Shown piece by piece: positions 28,701 to 37,067 of a DNA stretch of 64,000 nt. The notes beneath the pieces were generated by a model. It was given only the letters and a program-made list of their open reading frames with translations, did not search any database and was not told the DNA's origin. Every line of letters starts with the position of its first letter. The first letter of the stretch is position 1. Made by a program: the position numbers and the translations under genes. The DNA is from Bacillus mojavensis RO-H-1 = KCTC 3706 (GTDB lineage: Bacteria > Bacillota > Bacilli > Bacillales > Bacillaceae): assembly GCF_000245335.1 (NCBI RefSeq), contig NZ_JH600285.1, positions 1 through 64,000 of the forward strand, written 5' to 3'.

Positions 28701-30126
28701 GCCAGTCCTTCACTTCGCTGCCGGTCAGTTTCACGATCTGGAGGGTATTATCGTACAGATACAAGTCACCGACGTTTTTAATCGCAAGATTCCCGGCCGG
28801 AATGTTGGTATAGTAATTGGCACCGTTTCTGCCGCCGGCTTTAAACGGCGCGCCGGCTGACAAAATCGGGAGATCCTTATACTCGGTATCCTTCATTTCG
28901 TTTTCCGCGTACCATTTTTGCGCATCTGTCACAATTTGAATAGAAGGGTCGTCCTTGACCTGTGCAAAGAAGCTGTTAATGTCAGCTTCTGTTTTGCCGA
29001 CAGGCTTTCTGACATATTCCAGTGTGTTTTGATGTGTTTGCTGAATGGTGTTTGTGACGGCTTTGTTTCTGGAAGTGACACTGCCGGCAATTGATTCGAT
29101 GCTGCCCTTGGAATCTGCGACCTTCCACGAGCCTTCTGTTTTTTCAAGCTTGAGGTCAATGACGCCTAAATATTTGCCCCAGCTGCTTGGCATGACGACC
29201 GGAATGCCGTTTATTGTTCCTTTTTCAACATCGAACTGAGCGGCACCCGCATATTCTGCGGAAGGGAAGAGTCCGTGCTGATGGCCCGAGACAATCGCAT
29301 CAATGCCCTTTGTTTTCGTGGCCAGGTCAAAAACAACGTTTTCTGCACCTGACGATTGCGCCTGCTTTTCAATACCAGTGTGGGCAAGGGCAATAATGAC
29401 ATCCGCGCCTTCTGCCTTCATTTTCGGTATCGTATCATTGGCAGATTCGACAATATCCTGTACCTGAACCTGTCCTTCGAGATTTTTTTTGTCCCAGGTC
29501 ATGATCTGCGGCGGGACAAAGCCTATGTAGCCTATTTTGACCTTCTGTTCGTTTCCGTTTTCATCTGTGACAGTTTTCTCGTTAATAACATACGGCGTAT
29601 AACGGTGTTCGCCGCCAGTTGTTTTGACATTGGCATTTACAATCGGGAAATCGGCTCCTTTGATTGTGCCGTCGAGAAAGTCGAGCCCGTAATTAAATTC
29701 ATGATTCCCCAATGTGCCAGCGTCGTATTTCAACGCATTCATGACGCTGATGATCGGGTGGGTTTTCGCGCCGGAGATAATGTCGTCTTTTTCATATTTC
29801 ACCGCGTATTCGCCCAGCGGATTCCCTTGAATCAAGTCGCCGTTATCGACGAGCAGGGTGTTTGGGTTTTGCTCACGGTGCTTTTGGATCAGCTGAGCCG
29901 TTCTGGCAAGCCCGAATTCTGTCGTTTCTTTGTCGCTGTAGTAATCGTAATCCATCATATTGGCATGAATATCAGTTGTAGCCAAAATACTGAGATTCAC
30001 TTGAGGAGCCGTGTTTTCTTCTGCGTAAACGGGCGGTGTTGGGAGGATTAGGCTAAGTATCATAATGAGGGGCAGCAGAATACGGAGAATGTTACTGACG
30101 TCTTTTCGTCTTTTCTGTATTCTCAC
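25738..30126 (-). CDS. yfkN: Cell-wall-anchored trifunctional nucleotidase/2',3'-cyclic phosphodiesterase YfkN
   Basis: YfkN degrades 2',3'-cyclic nucleotides and nucleotides outside the cell to feed purines, pyrimidines and phosphate. GTG 30126, after AAAGGTGGAG, gives 1462 residues, the known length. It carries a signal peptide (LLPLIMILSLILPTPPVYA) and two tandem calcineurin-like metallophosphatase plus 5'-nucleotidase modules. Module one shows ATTDIHANMMDYDY, NGDLIQGNP, LGNHEFNYG and SGHQHGLF; module two shows MHTNDTHAHL, AGDVFSGD, FGNHEFDKG and GGHTHT. A Gly/Pro/Asn-rich spacer, the sorting motif LPDTA, a hydrophobic helix and an RRKQ tail mark sortase (YhcS-type) anchoring. The gene is transcribed alone. 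Confidence 0.95.
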   Translation of the reverse strand: MRIQKRRKDVSNILRILLPLIMILSLILPTPPVYAEENTAPQVNLSILATTDIHANMMDYDYYSDKETTEFGLARTAQLIQKHREQNPNTLLVDNGDLIQGNPLGEYAVKYEKDDIISGAKTHPIISVMNALKYDAGTLGNHEFNYGLDFLDGTIKGADFPIVNANVKTTGGEHRYTPYVINEKTVTDENGNEQKVKIGYIGFVPPQIMTWDKKNLEGQVQVQDIVESANDTIPKMKAEGADVIIALAHTGIEKQAQSSGAENVVFDLATKTKGIDAIVSGHQHGLFPSAEYAGAAQFDVEKGTINGIPVVMPSSWGKYLGVIDLKLEKTEGSWKVADSKGSIESIAGSVTSRNKAVTNTIQQTHQNTLEYVRKPVGKTEADINSFFAQVKDDPSIQIVTDAQKWYAENEMKDTEYKDLPILSAGAPFKAGGRNGANYYTNIPAGNLAIKNVGDLYLYDNTLQIVKLTGSEVKDWLDMSAGQFNQIDPSKGGDQALLNENFRSYNFDVIDGVTYQVDVTKPAKYNENGKVINGNSSRIINLSYEGNPISPSQEFLVVTNNYRASGGGGFPHLTSDKIVHGSAVENRQVLMDYIIEQETLNPKADNNWSIAPVSGTNLTFESSLLAKPFADKADDVAYVRHSSNEGYGVYKLQFDDDSDTDPPESGLWDLTVMHTNDTHAHLDDAARRMTKINEVRNETDHNILLDAGDVFSGDLYFTKWNGLADLKLMNMMGYDAMTFGNHEFDKGPSVLSDFLSGNSTTVDPANRYHFEAPDFPIVSANVDVSNEPKLKSYVKKPQTFTAGEKKEPGIHPYILLDVDGEKVAVFGLTTEDTATTSSPGKSIVFNDAFQTAQNTVKTIQEDEKVNKIIALTHIGHNRDLELAKKVKGIDLIIGGHTHTLVDKMEVVENDEPTIVAQAKEYGQFLGLVDVVFDENGVVQTDKSNLSVLQIDEHTEENAEAKKELDQFKNELEDVKNEKVGYTDVALDGQREHVRTKETNLGNFIADGMLAKAKEAAGAIIAITNGGGIRAGIDKGDITLGEVLNVMPFGNTLYVADLTGKQIKEALEQGLSNVENGGGAFPQVAGIEYTFTLNNEPGHRVVDVKFESPNGEKVDLNSDDTYRVATNQFVGGGGDGYSVFTEASHGEDLGYVDYEIFTEQLKSLGNKVSPKIEGRIKEVFLPTKQKDGSWALDEDKFAIYAKNANTPFVYYEMAEGSQEKPINLKMKKDQVKLLKDRDLDPSLTVFNYWYSMKLPMENIKTADTEIGIKSKGELNVSLSNVYDFTLKQKGKEVKSFKEPVQLSLRMFDIEEAHNPAIYHVDRKKKAFTKTENGSVDNDMVTGYTNHFSEYTILNSGENNKPPTFPSDQPTGGDDGSNGGGSDKPGGKQPTDGNGGNDTPPGTEPTNGSGGNGSGGSGTDGPAGGLLPDTATSMYSILLAGFLISALGTALYLHQRRKQNRANQA

Positions 30127-30303
30127 CAGTTCTCCACCTTTCAACGAAATTTATGTTACAGGTTCTATTGTAAGAATATTTTGTAAGCATTTGTAGATGT
30201 TTCTTTATGATTATTGTAAAAGGGAGAAAAATAAGTATTATGTATCATCTTTGGGTGATGTGAATTGGGTCATTGTGCTTATCGATTGTCAGATCTACAA
30301 AAT

Positions 30304-30328
30304 GTTTATGATATTGTGGCTGGGGTAG
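30304..30328 (+). promoter_or_regulatory. Candidate sigma-B promoter of yfkM
   Basis: GTTTAT-N13-GGGTAG matches the sigma-B consensus GTTTAA-N13-15-GGGWAW at 10 of 12 positions, 41 bp before the start. yfkM is a known general-stress gene. Confidence 0.8.
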
Positions 30329-30368
30329 AGTGTTTTATGTAGACATATTAAGGGGGAGGTTATTAATC

Positions 30369-30887
30369 ATGGGTAAAAAAATCGCCATTGTGCTGACAGA
30401 TTATTTCGAAGACAGCGAGTATACTGAACCAGCCAAAGCATTTAAAGAAGCGGGGCATGAGCTGACCGTTATCGAAAATGAAAAAGGGAAAACCGTAAAA
30501 GGCAAGCAGGGGAATGCGCAAGTCACAGTTGATGCGTCCATTGATGACGTAAACCCTTCTGACTTTGACGCGCTGTTAATTCCGGGAGGGTTTTCACCCG
30601 ACCAGCTTCGTGCCGATGAACGGTTCGTCCAGTTTACAAAAGCGTTTATGACGGACAAAAAACCGGTATTTGCGATCTGCCACGGCCCGCAGCTGCTGAT
30701 TACTGCTAAAGCGCTGGAAGGCAGAAAAGCGACAGGCTATACGTCCATTCGTGTAGATATGGAATACGCGGGGGCTGATGTCGTTGACCAGGAGGTAGTG
30801 GTTTGCCAAGATCAATTGGTCACCAGCCGCACGCCGGATGACATTCCTGCATTTAACCGCGAGTCTTTGGCACTGCTTGAAAAATAA
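30369..30887 (+). CDS. yfkM: DJ-1/PfpI general stress protein YfkM
   Basis: The protein has 172 residues from ATG 30369 (GGGGGAGG upstream). It is in the DJ-1/PfpI family: IAIVLTDYFEDSEYTEP, DALLIPGGFSPDQLR and the nucleophile elbow FAICHGPQLLI with the reactive Cys followed by His. Relatives are reported as deglycases/glyoxalases or chaperones. A sigma-B promoter upstream fits its general stress regulation. A terminator lies right after it. Confidence 0.92.
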   Translation: MGKKIAIVLTDYFEDSEYTEPAKAFKEAGHELTVIENEKGKTVKGKQGNAQVTVDASIDDVNPSDFDALLIPGGFSPDQLRADERFVQFTKAFMTDKKPVFAICHGPQLLITAKALEGRKATGYTSIRVDMEYAGADVVDQEVVVCQDQLVTSRTPDDIPAFNRESLALLEK

Positions 30888-30888
30888 C

Positions 30889-30922
30889 AAAAACGGACGC
30901 CCTGCGGGGACGTCCGTTTTTT
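30889..30922. terminator. Terminator between yfkM and yfkL
   Basis: AAAACGGACGCCC and GGGGACGTCCGTTTTTT pair around CTGC, with A- and T-runs on both sides, so it can serve both convergent genes. Confidence 0.85.
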
Positions 30923-32118
30923 CATGATCGCTTGGAGCCTGCGGTTAGTTTATTGTATCTATAATACAAAAAGGCAGCGGAGACTGTCCCGATGACAGCA
31001 ATGCCGAAGTCGAACATAAAGATATGGGCTATGCCTCCCGCTTTTGCAATGAGTCCTGTAGCAATCGGCAGCAGAATCGACGCAAGACTTGAAGCTGTCG
31101 CAACAATTCCGGTGACGGTGCCTTTGCGTTTCCAGAAAAGCTCTGTCATTAATGTAACGGTAATTTGAAACACACCAGCGGTTGAAAATCCTAAGAAAAA
31201 GGCTGTGATATCCAGCACAACTGGATCGTGAATTGTCAGCATAACCGCAAGCGTACATAATGTAATAACGGGGTACAGCAGCGTAATCATCACCGGTTTT
31301 ACCCATCTGTTCAGCAAAAGAGCTAATAATAAAACCGATATCAAAGATCCTATACTATAGTAGCTCAGCAATTGTACGGATGCTGATTCAGCTAACCCTG
31401 CAGCCTTTTGGGCATAGCTTGGGAGCCAAATTTGAGAGACTGTAAATAAAGCTGTTGAAGTAAAGCCAATAATAATCAGTGCGGCGCCTTCTTTCTTCAT
31501 GTCGGGTTCTGATAAGAAAGCTGGAGATCCCTGTTGCCCGGAGCTGATTGGTTGTTTCTGTTTTTTTGGCAGCGAAACTGCTGATAAATAGAGGATATTC
31601 AGCGCATAGACGGCTGCCGGCAAATAAAATGCAAATCCGTAGAATAGGCTATGGTCTGCCAAAACTGTAATCAGGAGCGGCAAAAGAGCGGCCCCGAGAG
31701 ACATAAAAGCTTTTACCAAGACATTCGCCGAGCTGGGGGCAGTTGGAAAGAGCTCCGTTAAAGCCGGATATGTTCCTGCGTCCATGGCTGAATTTGCGAC
31801 TCCGGCTAATAAAGCAAACACAAACGCAAGTTCATAACTCGGTGATAAGGGAATACCGACTAAAAAGACAGCCATCATTCCGGCGGAAGCCACAATGAGC
31901 GGTTTTCTGCCTACTTTATCTGATAAAAAGCCAGATATTCCGTACGTCAGCAGCTTGCCGAATCCGATAGCCGCAATCACATAACTGATGCCTGTCGGGT
32001 CGGTATTCCACTGCTTTGTTAAGGAGGACATGTTGGATGCGAGAATAATATTGACCATTCCGAGCAAGAAGTAGTTTATGTACATTCCGGTTGCTGTTTT
32101 GACGTATTTCGTTTTCAT
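30922..32118 (-). CDS. yfkL: Major facilitator superfamily transporter YfkL
   Basis: The protein has 398 residues with about 12 hydrophobic segments. The loop 2-3 MFS motif appears as GFLSDKVGRKPLIV, and NSAMDAGTYPALTELFPT is typical of the metabolite/drug permease branch. AAGGAG lies before the ATG. The substrate is not known. Confidence 0.88.
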   Translation of the reverse strand: MKTKYVKTATGMYINYFLLGMVNIILASNMSSLTKQWNTDPTGISYVIAAIGFGKLLTYGISGFLSDKVGRKPLIVASAGMMAVFLVGIPLSPSYELAFVFALLAGVANSAMDAGTYPALTELFPTAPSSANVLVKAFMSLGAALLPLLITVLADHSLFYGFAFYLPAAVYALNILYLSAVSLPKKQKQPISSGQQGSPAFLSEPDMKKEGAALIIIGFTSTALFTVSQIWLPSYAQKAAGLAESASVQLLSYYSIGSLISVLLLALLLNRWVKPVMITLLYPVITLCTLAVMLTIHDPVVLDITAFFLGFSTAGVFQITVTLMTELFWKRKGTVTGIVATASSLASILLPIATGLIAKAGGIAHIFMFDFGIAVIGTVSAAFLYYRYNKLTAGSKRS

Positions 32119-32284
32119 TCTAGTACTCCTTCAAAATCTTATTCGACCATTTGCTGTGTTCGCCAAGACCGGCCCCTTGCTGTCATCATGCTGATGTCAT
32201 CGGGTAGATGTTTGCGGGCATGCCTGCTGCCGCGTCTTTCCGGCTCCCAACGAACGAAAGCAAAAAGAATCATCTTTATCCATA

Positions 32285-32317
32285 ATAAAAAAAGACTTGC
32301 CGAATGCCGGCAAGCCC
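32285..32317 (-). terminator. Terminator after yfkK
   Basis: On the minus strand GCTTGCCGG and CGGCAAGTC pair around CATT, followed by T7. Confidence 0.85.
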
Positions 32318-32319
32318 CA

Positions 32320-32535
32320 TTATTTTCGAAGTGATGCAAGTTCTTGAGCGATCGCCTGCATTTCGCTCGGGCTGAATGCTTCTTTTTTCATCACCATTTT
32401 ATGAAGGTAGGTGAGATCCTCTATTTTTTCGTCGCTGAAGTCTTCCGCTTTGATAACCCCAACATTCAGCATGTTCAGTTTTTGTGAAATCTCTTCAATC
32501 ATTTGAGTTAATGTTTCAGTATTTTGGCTGGACAA
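32320..32535 (-). CDS. yfkK: UPF0435 protein YfkK
   Basis: The protein has 71 residues when started at TTG 32535, seven bases after AAAGGATG; this equals the known length. It is a short helical protein ([22 protein letters not shown], then [20 protein letters not shown]) of the UPF0435 family. The function is unknown. Confidence 0.88.
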   Translation of the reverse strand: MSSQNTETLTQMIEEISQKLNMLNVGVIKAEDFSDEKIEDLTYLHKMVMKKEAFSPSEMQAIAQELASLRK

Positions 32536-32689
32536 ATGATTACATCCTTTCTTTCGCGTCATTTGGTATGTTTTATTCTAACAGAATTCCATCAGAAAAA
32601 AACCCTATTCTCATTTCGTCCATTTATTTCAAAAAAGTGGTGACATCAGTTGAAATGTGATTGAACATCCTACTAAGATAGCGGTAAAG

Positions 32690-32715
32690 GTTTCTTTTTA
32701 AAGAAATATGGGCAA
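32690..32715 (+). promoter_or_regulatory. Candidate sigma-B promoter of yfkJ-yfkI-yfkH
   Basis: GTTTCT-N14-GGGCAA resembles the sigma-B consensus at 8-9 of 12 positions, 22 bp before yfkJ. The yfkJIH genes belong to the general stress response in B. subtilis. Confidence 0.6.
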
Positions 32716-32736
32716 AGAATAGGGAGGTTGCACAAC

Positions 32737-33207
32737 ATGATCAGCGTATTATTTGTTTGCTTGGGAAACATTTGCCGGTCTCCAATGGCGGAAGCGATAT
32801 TTCGGGACTTGGCAGCAACAAAAGGTTTAGAGGGGAAAATCAGAACAGACTCAGCCGGCATCGGCGGCTGGCACATCGGCAATCCTCCGCATGAAGGAAC
32901 ACAGGAGATATTGCGCAGAGAAGGAATCAGTTTTGAAGGCATGCTGGCGCGCCAGGTGCGCGAACAGGATTTAACCGATTTTGATTACATCATTGCGATG
33001 GATGCAGAAAATATCGGAAGCCTGAGAAGCATGGCGGGGTTTAAAAAAGCCGCACAGATCAAGAGGCTGCTTGACTACGTTGATGATTCAGATCTTGCGG
33101 ATGTTCCCGACCCTTACTACACTGGGAACTTTGACGAGGTCTATCAATTGATCAGATCAGGCTGTGAGCATCTGCTTGCATCCATTCAAGAAGAAAAACT
33201 ATTGTAA
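32737..33207 (+). CDS. yfkJ: Low-molecular-weight protein tyrosine phosphatase YfkJ
   Basis: The protein has 156 residues from ATG 32737 (AGGGAGG upstream). The catalytic P-loop C-X5-R-S is at residues 8-15 (VCLGNICRSPMAEAIF) and the general-acid loop is DVPDPYYTG. It dephosphorylates protein tyrosines and has been linked to stress resistance. It is the first gene of a three-gene unit with yfkI and yfkH. Confidence 0.93.
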   Translation: MISVLFVCLGNICRSPMAEAIFRDLAATKGLEGKIRTDSAGIGGWHIGNPPHEGTQEILRREGISFEGMLARQVREQDLTDFDYIIAMDAENIGSLRSMAGFKKAAQIKRLLDYVDDSDLADVPDPYYTGNFDEVYQLIRSGCEHLLASIQEEKLL

Positions 33208-33225
33208 GGGAAAGGAGAGTTCATC

Positions 33226-33549
33226 ATGAACAATGAACGCTGGTTGCTGAAAGGGGTCATTCTCGGAGCCGCGGCAGGCGCTGCGCTATCCTTATTCCAT
33301 AAGCCGACGAGACAGGCCTGCGGCATGAGATGGATGACGTGCAAGCATAAAATGTCTCTGTACAAAAACAATCCTGAACTATTGAAAAACAATGTCATTA
33401 CAAAAATTGATCAAGCAAAACAGCTGGCCCAGACGCTGTCAGATGAAGTCGGCTTCGTTAATCAGCAAGTTAAAGAGCTGAAAAAAACAACGCCGAAAGT
33501 GATGGAGCTGGTACAGGAAACGAAGGACCACTTTTCAAAAGATAAATGA
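33226..33549 (+). CDS. yfkI: YtxH-like small membrane-associated protein YfkI
   Basis: The protein has 107 residues. A single N-terminal Gly/Ala-rich helix (GVILGAAAGAALSLFH) is followed by a lysine-rich amphipathic coil (KIDQAKQLAQTLSDEVGFVNQQVKELKK), the pattern of YtxH-type stress proteins. It starts 19 bp after yfkJ behind AAAGGAG. Confidence 0.85.
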   Translation: MNNERWLLKGVILGAAAGAALSLFHKPTRQACGMRWMTCKHKMSLYKNNPELLKNNVITKIDQAKQLAQTLSDEVGFVNQQVKELKKTTPKVMELVQETKDHFSKDK

Positions 33550-33572
33550 TCAAACATTCGAGGTGAGACGAC

Positions 33573-34400
33573 ATGAACTTTCTGAAAGAGCTGTTCGGCA
33601 GATACACCCTTCATGAGGGGCAAAGCAAATCTGCGGAGCTGGCGTATTTTTTTCTATTATCGCTGTTTCCGTTTTTGATTTTTATGCTGACGCTCACCGC
33701 GTATCTTCCGATTTCTACAGATGACGTGCTGGGGGTTGTAAAACAATACGCTCCCGGGAGTGCGATGTCCCTCATTGAATCCATTACCCACCAAACATTA
33801 AATGACCGAAACGGCGGATTGCTGTCATTCGGGATCATCGCGGCGTTATGGTCTGCGTCTAATGGAATGAATTCCATCGTCAGATCGTTAAACCACGCGT
33901 ATGAAGTGGAGGAAAACCGCTCTTTTATCATTGTTCGTCTGACCTCAATTTTTCTGACGATTGCCATGGTGTTTACCATTTTAGTTGCCCTCCTTCTGCC
34001 GGTATTCGGCCGGCAGATTGGACTGCTTGCTGCGGATTTTGTCGGCGCGTCGGACCTGTTTTTATCCATCTGGACTGCGATTCGCTGGGGAGTCAGCCCG
34101 CTTGTGCTGCTGATTGTTTTTTCTGCTTTGTACATCATCGCCCCTAACAAAAAGCTGTCGCTTCGCTTTGTGATGCCGGGTGCACTGTTTGCGGCCATCG
34201 GCTGGATTGTCGTCAGCACCTTGTTTTCGTTTTATGTCAGTACATTTGCGAACTATAGTGCCACATATGGAAGCATTGGGGGGATCATCGTCCTGATGAT
34301 CTGGTTTTACTTAAGCGGCATTTTAATTATTTTAGGGGGAGAAATCAATGCGCTTTTACATAAACGTAAAAAGCTTCCTGATGAAAATCCCTACAATTAG
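33573..34400 (+). CDS. yfkH: YihY/UPF0761 family membrane protein YfkH
   Basis: The protein has 275 residues with six membrane segments. The family motifs are SAELAYFFLLSLFPFLIFML, ALWSASNGMNSIVRSLNHAYE and YGSIGGIIVLMIWFYLSGIL with a final GGEIN. These proteins were once called RNase BN by mistake; they are integral membrane proteins of unknown activity. It follows yfkI by 24 bp. Confidence 0.9.
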   Translation: MNFLKELFGRYTLHEGQSKSAELAYFFLLSLFPFLIFMLTLTAYLPISTDDVLGVVKQYAPGSAMSLIESITHQTLNDRNGGLLSFGIIAALWSASNGMNSIVRSLNHAYEVEENRSFIIVRLTSIFLTIAMVFTILVALLLPVFGRQIGLLAADFVGASDLFLSIWTAIRWGVSPLVLLIVFSALYIIAPNKKLSLRFVMPGALFAAIGWIVVSTLFSFYVSTFANYSATYGSIGGIIVLMIWFYLSGILIILGGEINALLHKRKKLPDENPYN

Positions 34401-34452
34401 CGCACCCTATAAAGGAACTTCAGTTCAAAAATGATCCGGGGGGCTAAACGTG

Positions 34453-34560
34453 ATGACAAAGCATACGAAAAAAGGCGGAAGCCATAACAAACAGAACTCA
34501 AAGAGCAAATCGAGCCAAAAAACTAGCGGAAGTGCCAACGGACAAAACGGCTATCATTAG
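34453..34560 (+). CDS. Small basic Lys/Ser/Asn/Gln-rich peptide
   Basis: This is a 35-residue frame beginning MTKHTKKGGSHNKQNSK and ending SGSANGQNGYH, with a run of G residues (34438-34443) at ribosome-site distance and a strong terminator directly after its stop. A GTG at 34450 could also start it. The composition (no hydrophobic core, rich in K, S, N, Q, G) resembles small spore or DNA-associated peptides, but I do not recognise a family. It is 52 bp after yfkH and may be read with it. Confidence 0.6.
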   Translation: MTKHTKKGGSHNKQNSKSKSSQKTSGSANGQNGYH

Positions 34561-34563
34561 AAC

Positions 34564-34598
34564 AAAAGCCTCCTGACATGATGTCAGGAGGCTTTTTC
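34564..34598. terminator. Bidirectional terminator between the small peptide gene and yfkF
   Basis: AAAAGCCTCCTGACAT and ATGTCAGGAGGCTTTTT form a stem of about 15 bp with a tiny loop, with T-tracts on both strands. Confidence 0.92.
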
Positions 34599-35774
34599 TT
34601 ATGAAGAGGAAGAATAGGTCTCAGCCGCGGGCCAGCTTTTCGGTTTGCCTAAAGCAATAGCGAGCCAGACAGCGGCCAGAATGAGGGTAATCAAATAAAA
34701 CAAGTTAGCGCTTTCGAAGGTTTGCATATACCAGCCGCCCGCAATCGGCCCGAAAATGCTGCCGAGACTGAATGAAATGCCGCAAAGCAAATTCCCCGCC
34801 GGAAGCAGGTGGGACGGAAGAAGGTCTGTCATAAAGCTGATGCCGAGTGTAAAGGTTGACCCGACTGCCATGCCCGCAATAAAGAAGCAGCAGCCGATCA
34901 CATAAGGAAACGGGAACACGCCTGCGATGAGAAAGCAAAAGGCCCCCGTCAGCAAAATCACAAGCAGCACATTCCGTCTTCCGTATTTATCGCTGAGAAT
35001 GCCGAGCGGGAATTGAAAAATAATGCTCCCGATCGCAAATGCAGGAAGAATCAAAGCGACGGCGTCCACAGATAAACCCAGACGCAGCGCATATACAGGA
35101 AAGCTGCCGTTTAATGCTGTCTCCAGAAATCCGTACCCGAACGTAGGCATAAACGAAACCCATGCAAACAGTATAGCCTGGTAAAAGCGTCTGAAACTAT
35201 TGTCTGATTGGGTTTCGTGAGGGCTGGTTTCCGGGTATGCATTTTGTAGCAAGAAAACAAACAGCCACGCAAGCAAACTGATGCAGCCTGACACGATAAA
35301 AGGCAGTGCCGGACTCAGCTTTACAAGCGGAACCATAAACGGGCCCGCAGCAAAACCAAGGCCAAAGGAGAGTCCGTAAATGGAAAGATTTCTCCCGCGG
35401 TTTTGCTTTGACGACATGGAGGTCACCCACGTTTGCGTCGAAAAATGAAGCATATGGTCGCCGATCCCGATGAAAAGACGAAGCAGAAACCACACCCAAA
35501 CCGACTGAAGCCAAATGAACCCGAACAAGCTTAAAATGACGATGCTTCCGCCCATGACAATCAGCGGTTTGAAGCCCAGTTTTCTAAGCGGAGCCTCCAT
35601 AAACGGAGAAGCCAATAGCACTCCGATGTACAGTCCGGTCGCATGCAGGCCGTTAATCGCCGCTGATTCACCATTTGTTTCAAAAATAATCGAGATGACG
35701 GGCAGCAGCATGCCTTGTGAAAACCCGGATATGGAAACAAGCAAAACCAGAATAAAAAAATGCTTTCGTGACAT
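34599..35774 (-). CDS. yfkF: Major facilitator superfamily transporter YfkF
   Basis: The protein has 391 residues with 12 predicted membrane segments, the MFS loop motif in the second half (GILSDKYGRRNVLLV) and GIGDHMLHFSTQTWV in the first. It is similar to the putative efflux MFS branch. AAGGAG precedes the ATG. The substrate is unknown. Confidence 0.87.
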   Translation of the reverse strand: MSRKHFFILVLLVSISGFSQGMLLPVISIIFETNGESAAINGLHATGLYIGVLLASPFMEAPLRKLGFKPLIVMGGSIVILSLFGFIWLQSVWVWFLLRLFIGIGDHMLHFSTQTWVTSMSSKQNRGRNLSIYGLSFGLGFAAGPFMVPLVKLSPALPFIVSGCISLLAWLFVFLLQNAYPETSPHETQSDNSFRRFYQAILFAWVSFMPTFGYGFLETALNGSFPVYALRLGLSVDAVALILPAFAIGSIIFQFPLGILSDKYGRRNVLLVILLTGAFCFLIAGVFPFPYVIGCCFFIAGMAVGSTFTLGISFMTDLLPSHLLPAGNLLCGISFSLGSIFGPIAGGWYMQTFESANLFYLITLILAAVWLAIALGKPKSWPAAETYSSSS

Positions 35775-35941
35775 CGTGTCTGTTCTCCTTTGTGAGATCT
35801 ATGTTGATCGTACACCGATTTCCAAAAGCCGGCAACCTGAAAAAAGCCTAAATCGCCCGTAAACATTTGACCTCGTGTAATCATGATGATTTTTGTGAAG
35901 AATAAAAATAAAACAAGTCATACAAAAGGAGTCAATTCACT

Positions 35942-36997
35942 ATGAATCGTATCTTTTTTATATTAGTGGCGGTGGGTGTCCCGCTGTCTGTTATCGGCAG
36001 TTTGATGCATTGGCCTTCTGCCATTCTCTTTGCAGTCTATTGTGTAACGATTATTGCTTTGGCAAGCTATATGGGAAGAGCGACAGAATCGCTGTCCATT
36101 ATTGCAGGGCCGCGGATCGGCGGTCTGTTGAACGCCACCTTCGGGAATGCGGTTGAGCTGATTATCTCGCTATTTGCATTAAAGGAAGGCCTCACCGGAA
36201 TCGTGCTTGCTTCTTTAACCGGTTCGGTGCTTGGAAATCTCCTGCTGGTTGCGGGCTTATCGTTTTTTGTCGGCGGTTTAAAATACAAGCGGCAGGAGTT
36301 TAATATCCATGACGCGCGCCATAATTCCGGGCTTTTGATTTTCGCCATTATTGTGGCTTTCGTAATTCCCGAGGTGTTTTCGGTTGGTATGGGGGATACA
36401 AGCAAGCTTAATTTGAGTATCGGCATCAGCATCATTTTGATTCTGTTATATGTGGCGGCTCTGTACTTTAAACTTGTTACGCACCGCGGTGTATATCAGC
36501 CGAACAATGCTGTCAAGCCAGAGGAAGAGGAGCAGCCGGAATGGTCAGGGAAGGTTGCCACGCTCGTCTTGTTTGCGGCAACAATTGTCGTGGCGTACAT
36601 ATCCGAAAACCTGGTGCACACATTCCACTCGGTTGCTGAACAGTTTGGCTGGAGTGAGCTGTTTATCGGGGTCATCATCGTTGCGATTGTCGGTAATGCG
36701 GCGGAACATGCTTCAGCGATTATCATGGCTTATAAAAACAAAATGGACATTGCGGTGGAGATCGCTGTCGGCTCGACGCTGCAGATTGCCATGTTTGTCG
36801 CACCTGTTCTTGTGATCTGTTCCATCTTTTTCCCGGTAAGCATGCCGCTTGTCTTTACACTGCCGGAACTTGTCGCGATGGTATCTTCCGTTCTCTTGAT
36901 GATTGCCATTTCGAATGATGGTGATTCCAACTGGTTTGAAGGTGCCACGCTGCTAGCGGCTTATGTCATTATGGCGATCGGCTTTTTCCTTCTTTAA
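35942..36997 (+). CDS. yfkE: Ca2+/H+ antiporter YfkE (ChaA/CAX type)
   Basis: The protein has 351 residues and about 11 membrane segments. The two inverted alpha-repeats of the CaCA superfamily are seen as GNAVELIISLFALKEG and GNAAEHASAIIMAYKNK, with the ion-binding Glu in each. It exports Ca2+ in exchange for protons. An acidic cytoplasmic loop (KPEEEEQPEW) separates the halves. AAAGGAG precedes the ATG. It is also called chaA. Confidence 0.93.
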   Translation: MNRIFFILVAVGVPLSVIGSLMHWPSAILFAVYCVTIIALASYMGRATESLSIIAGPRIGGLLNATFGNAVELIISLFALKEGLTGIVLASLTGSVLGNLLLVAGLSFFVGGLKYKRQEFNIHDARHNSGLLIFAIIVAFVIPEVFSVGMGDTSKLNLSIGISIILILLYVAALYFKLVTHRGVYQPNNAVKPEEEEQPEWSGKVATLVLFAATIVVAYISENLVHTFHSVAEQFGWSELFIGVIIVAIVGNAAEHASAIIMAYKNKMDIAVEIAVGSTLQIAMFVAPVLVICSIFFPVSMPLVFTLPELVAMVSSVLLMIAISNDGDSNWFEGATLLAAYVIMAIGFFLL

Positions 36998-37067
36998 CCT
37001 AAAAAAATGATGGATAACAACAAAGCGGGAAGAAAAGACTAAGGGAAAATGCCATAGAAAGAGTGAT

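Noticed and set aside
29356-30051. 231-codon plus-strand frame opposite yfkN
   Set aside because: It lies wholly antisense to the signal-peptide and first catalytic module of YfkN, with no ribosome site and low-complexity Phe/Val/Arg content.
33611-34219. 202-codon minus-strand frame opposite yfkH
   Set aside because: It is antisense to a clear membrane protein gene, with no ribosome site or recognisable domain.
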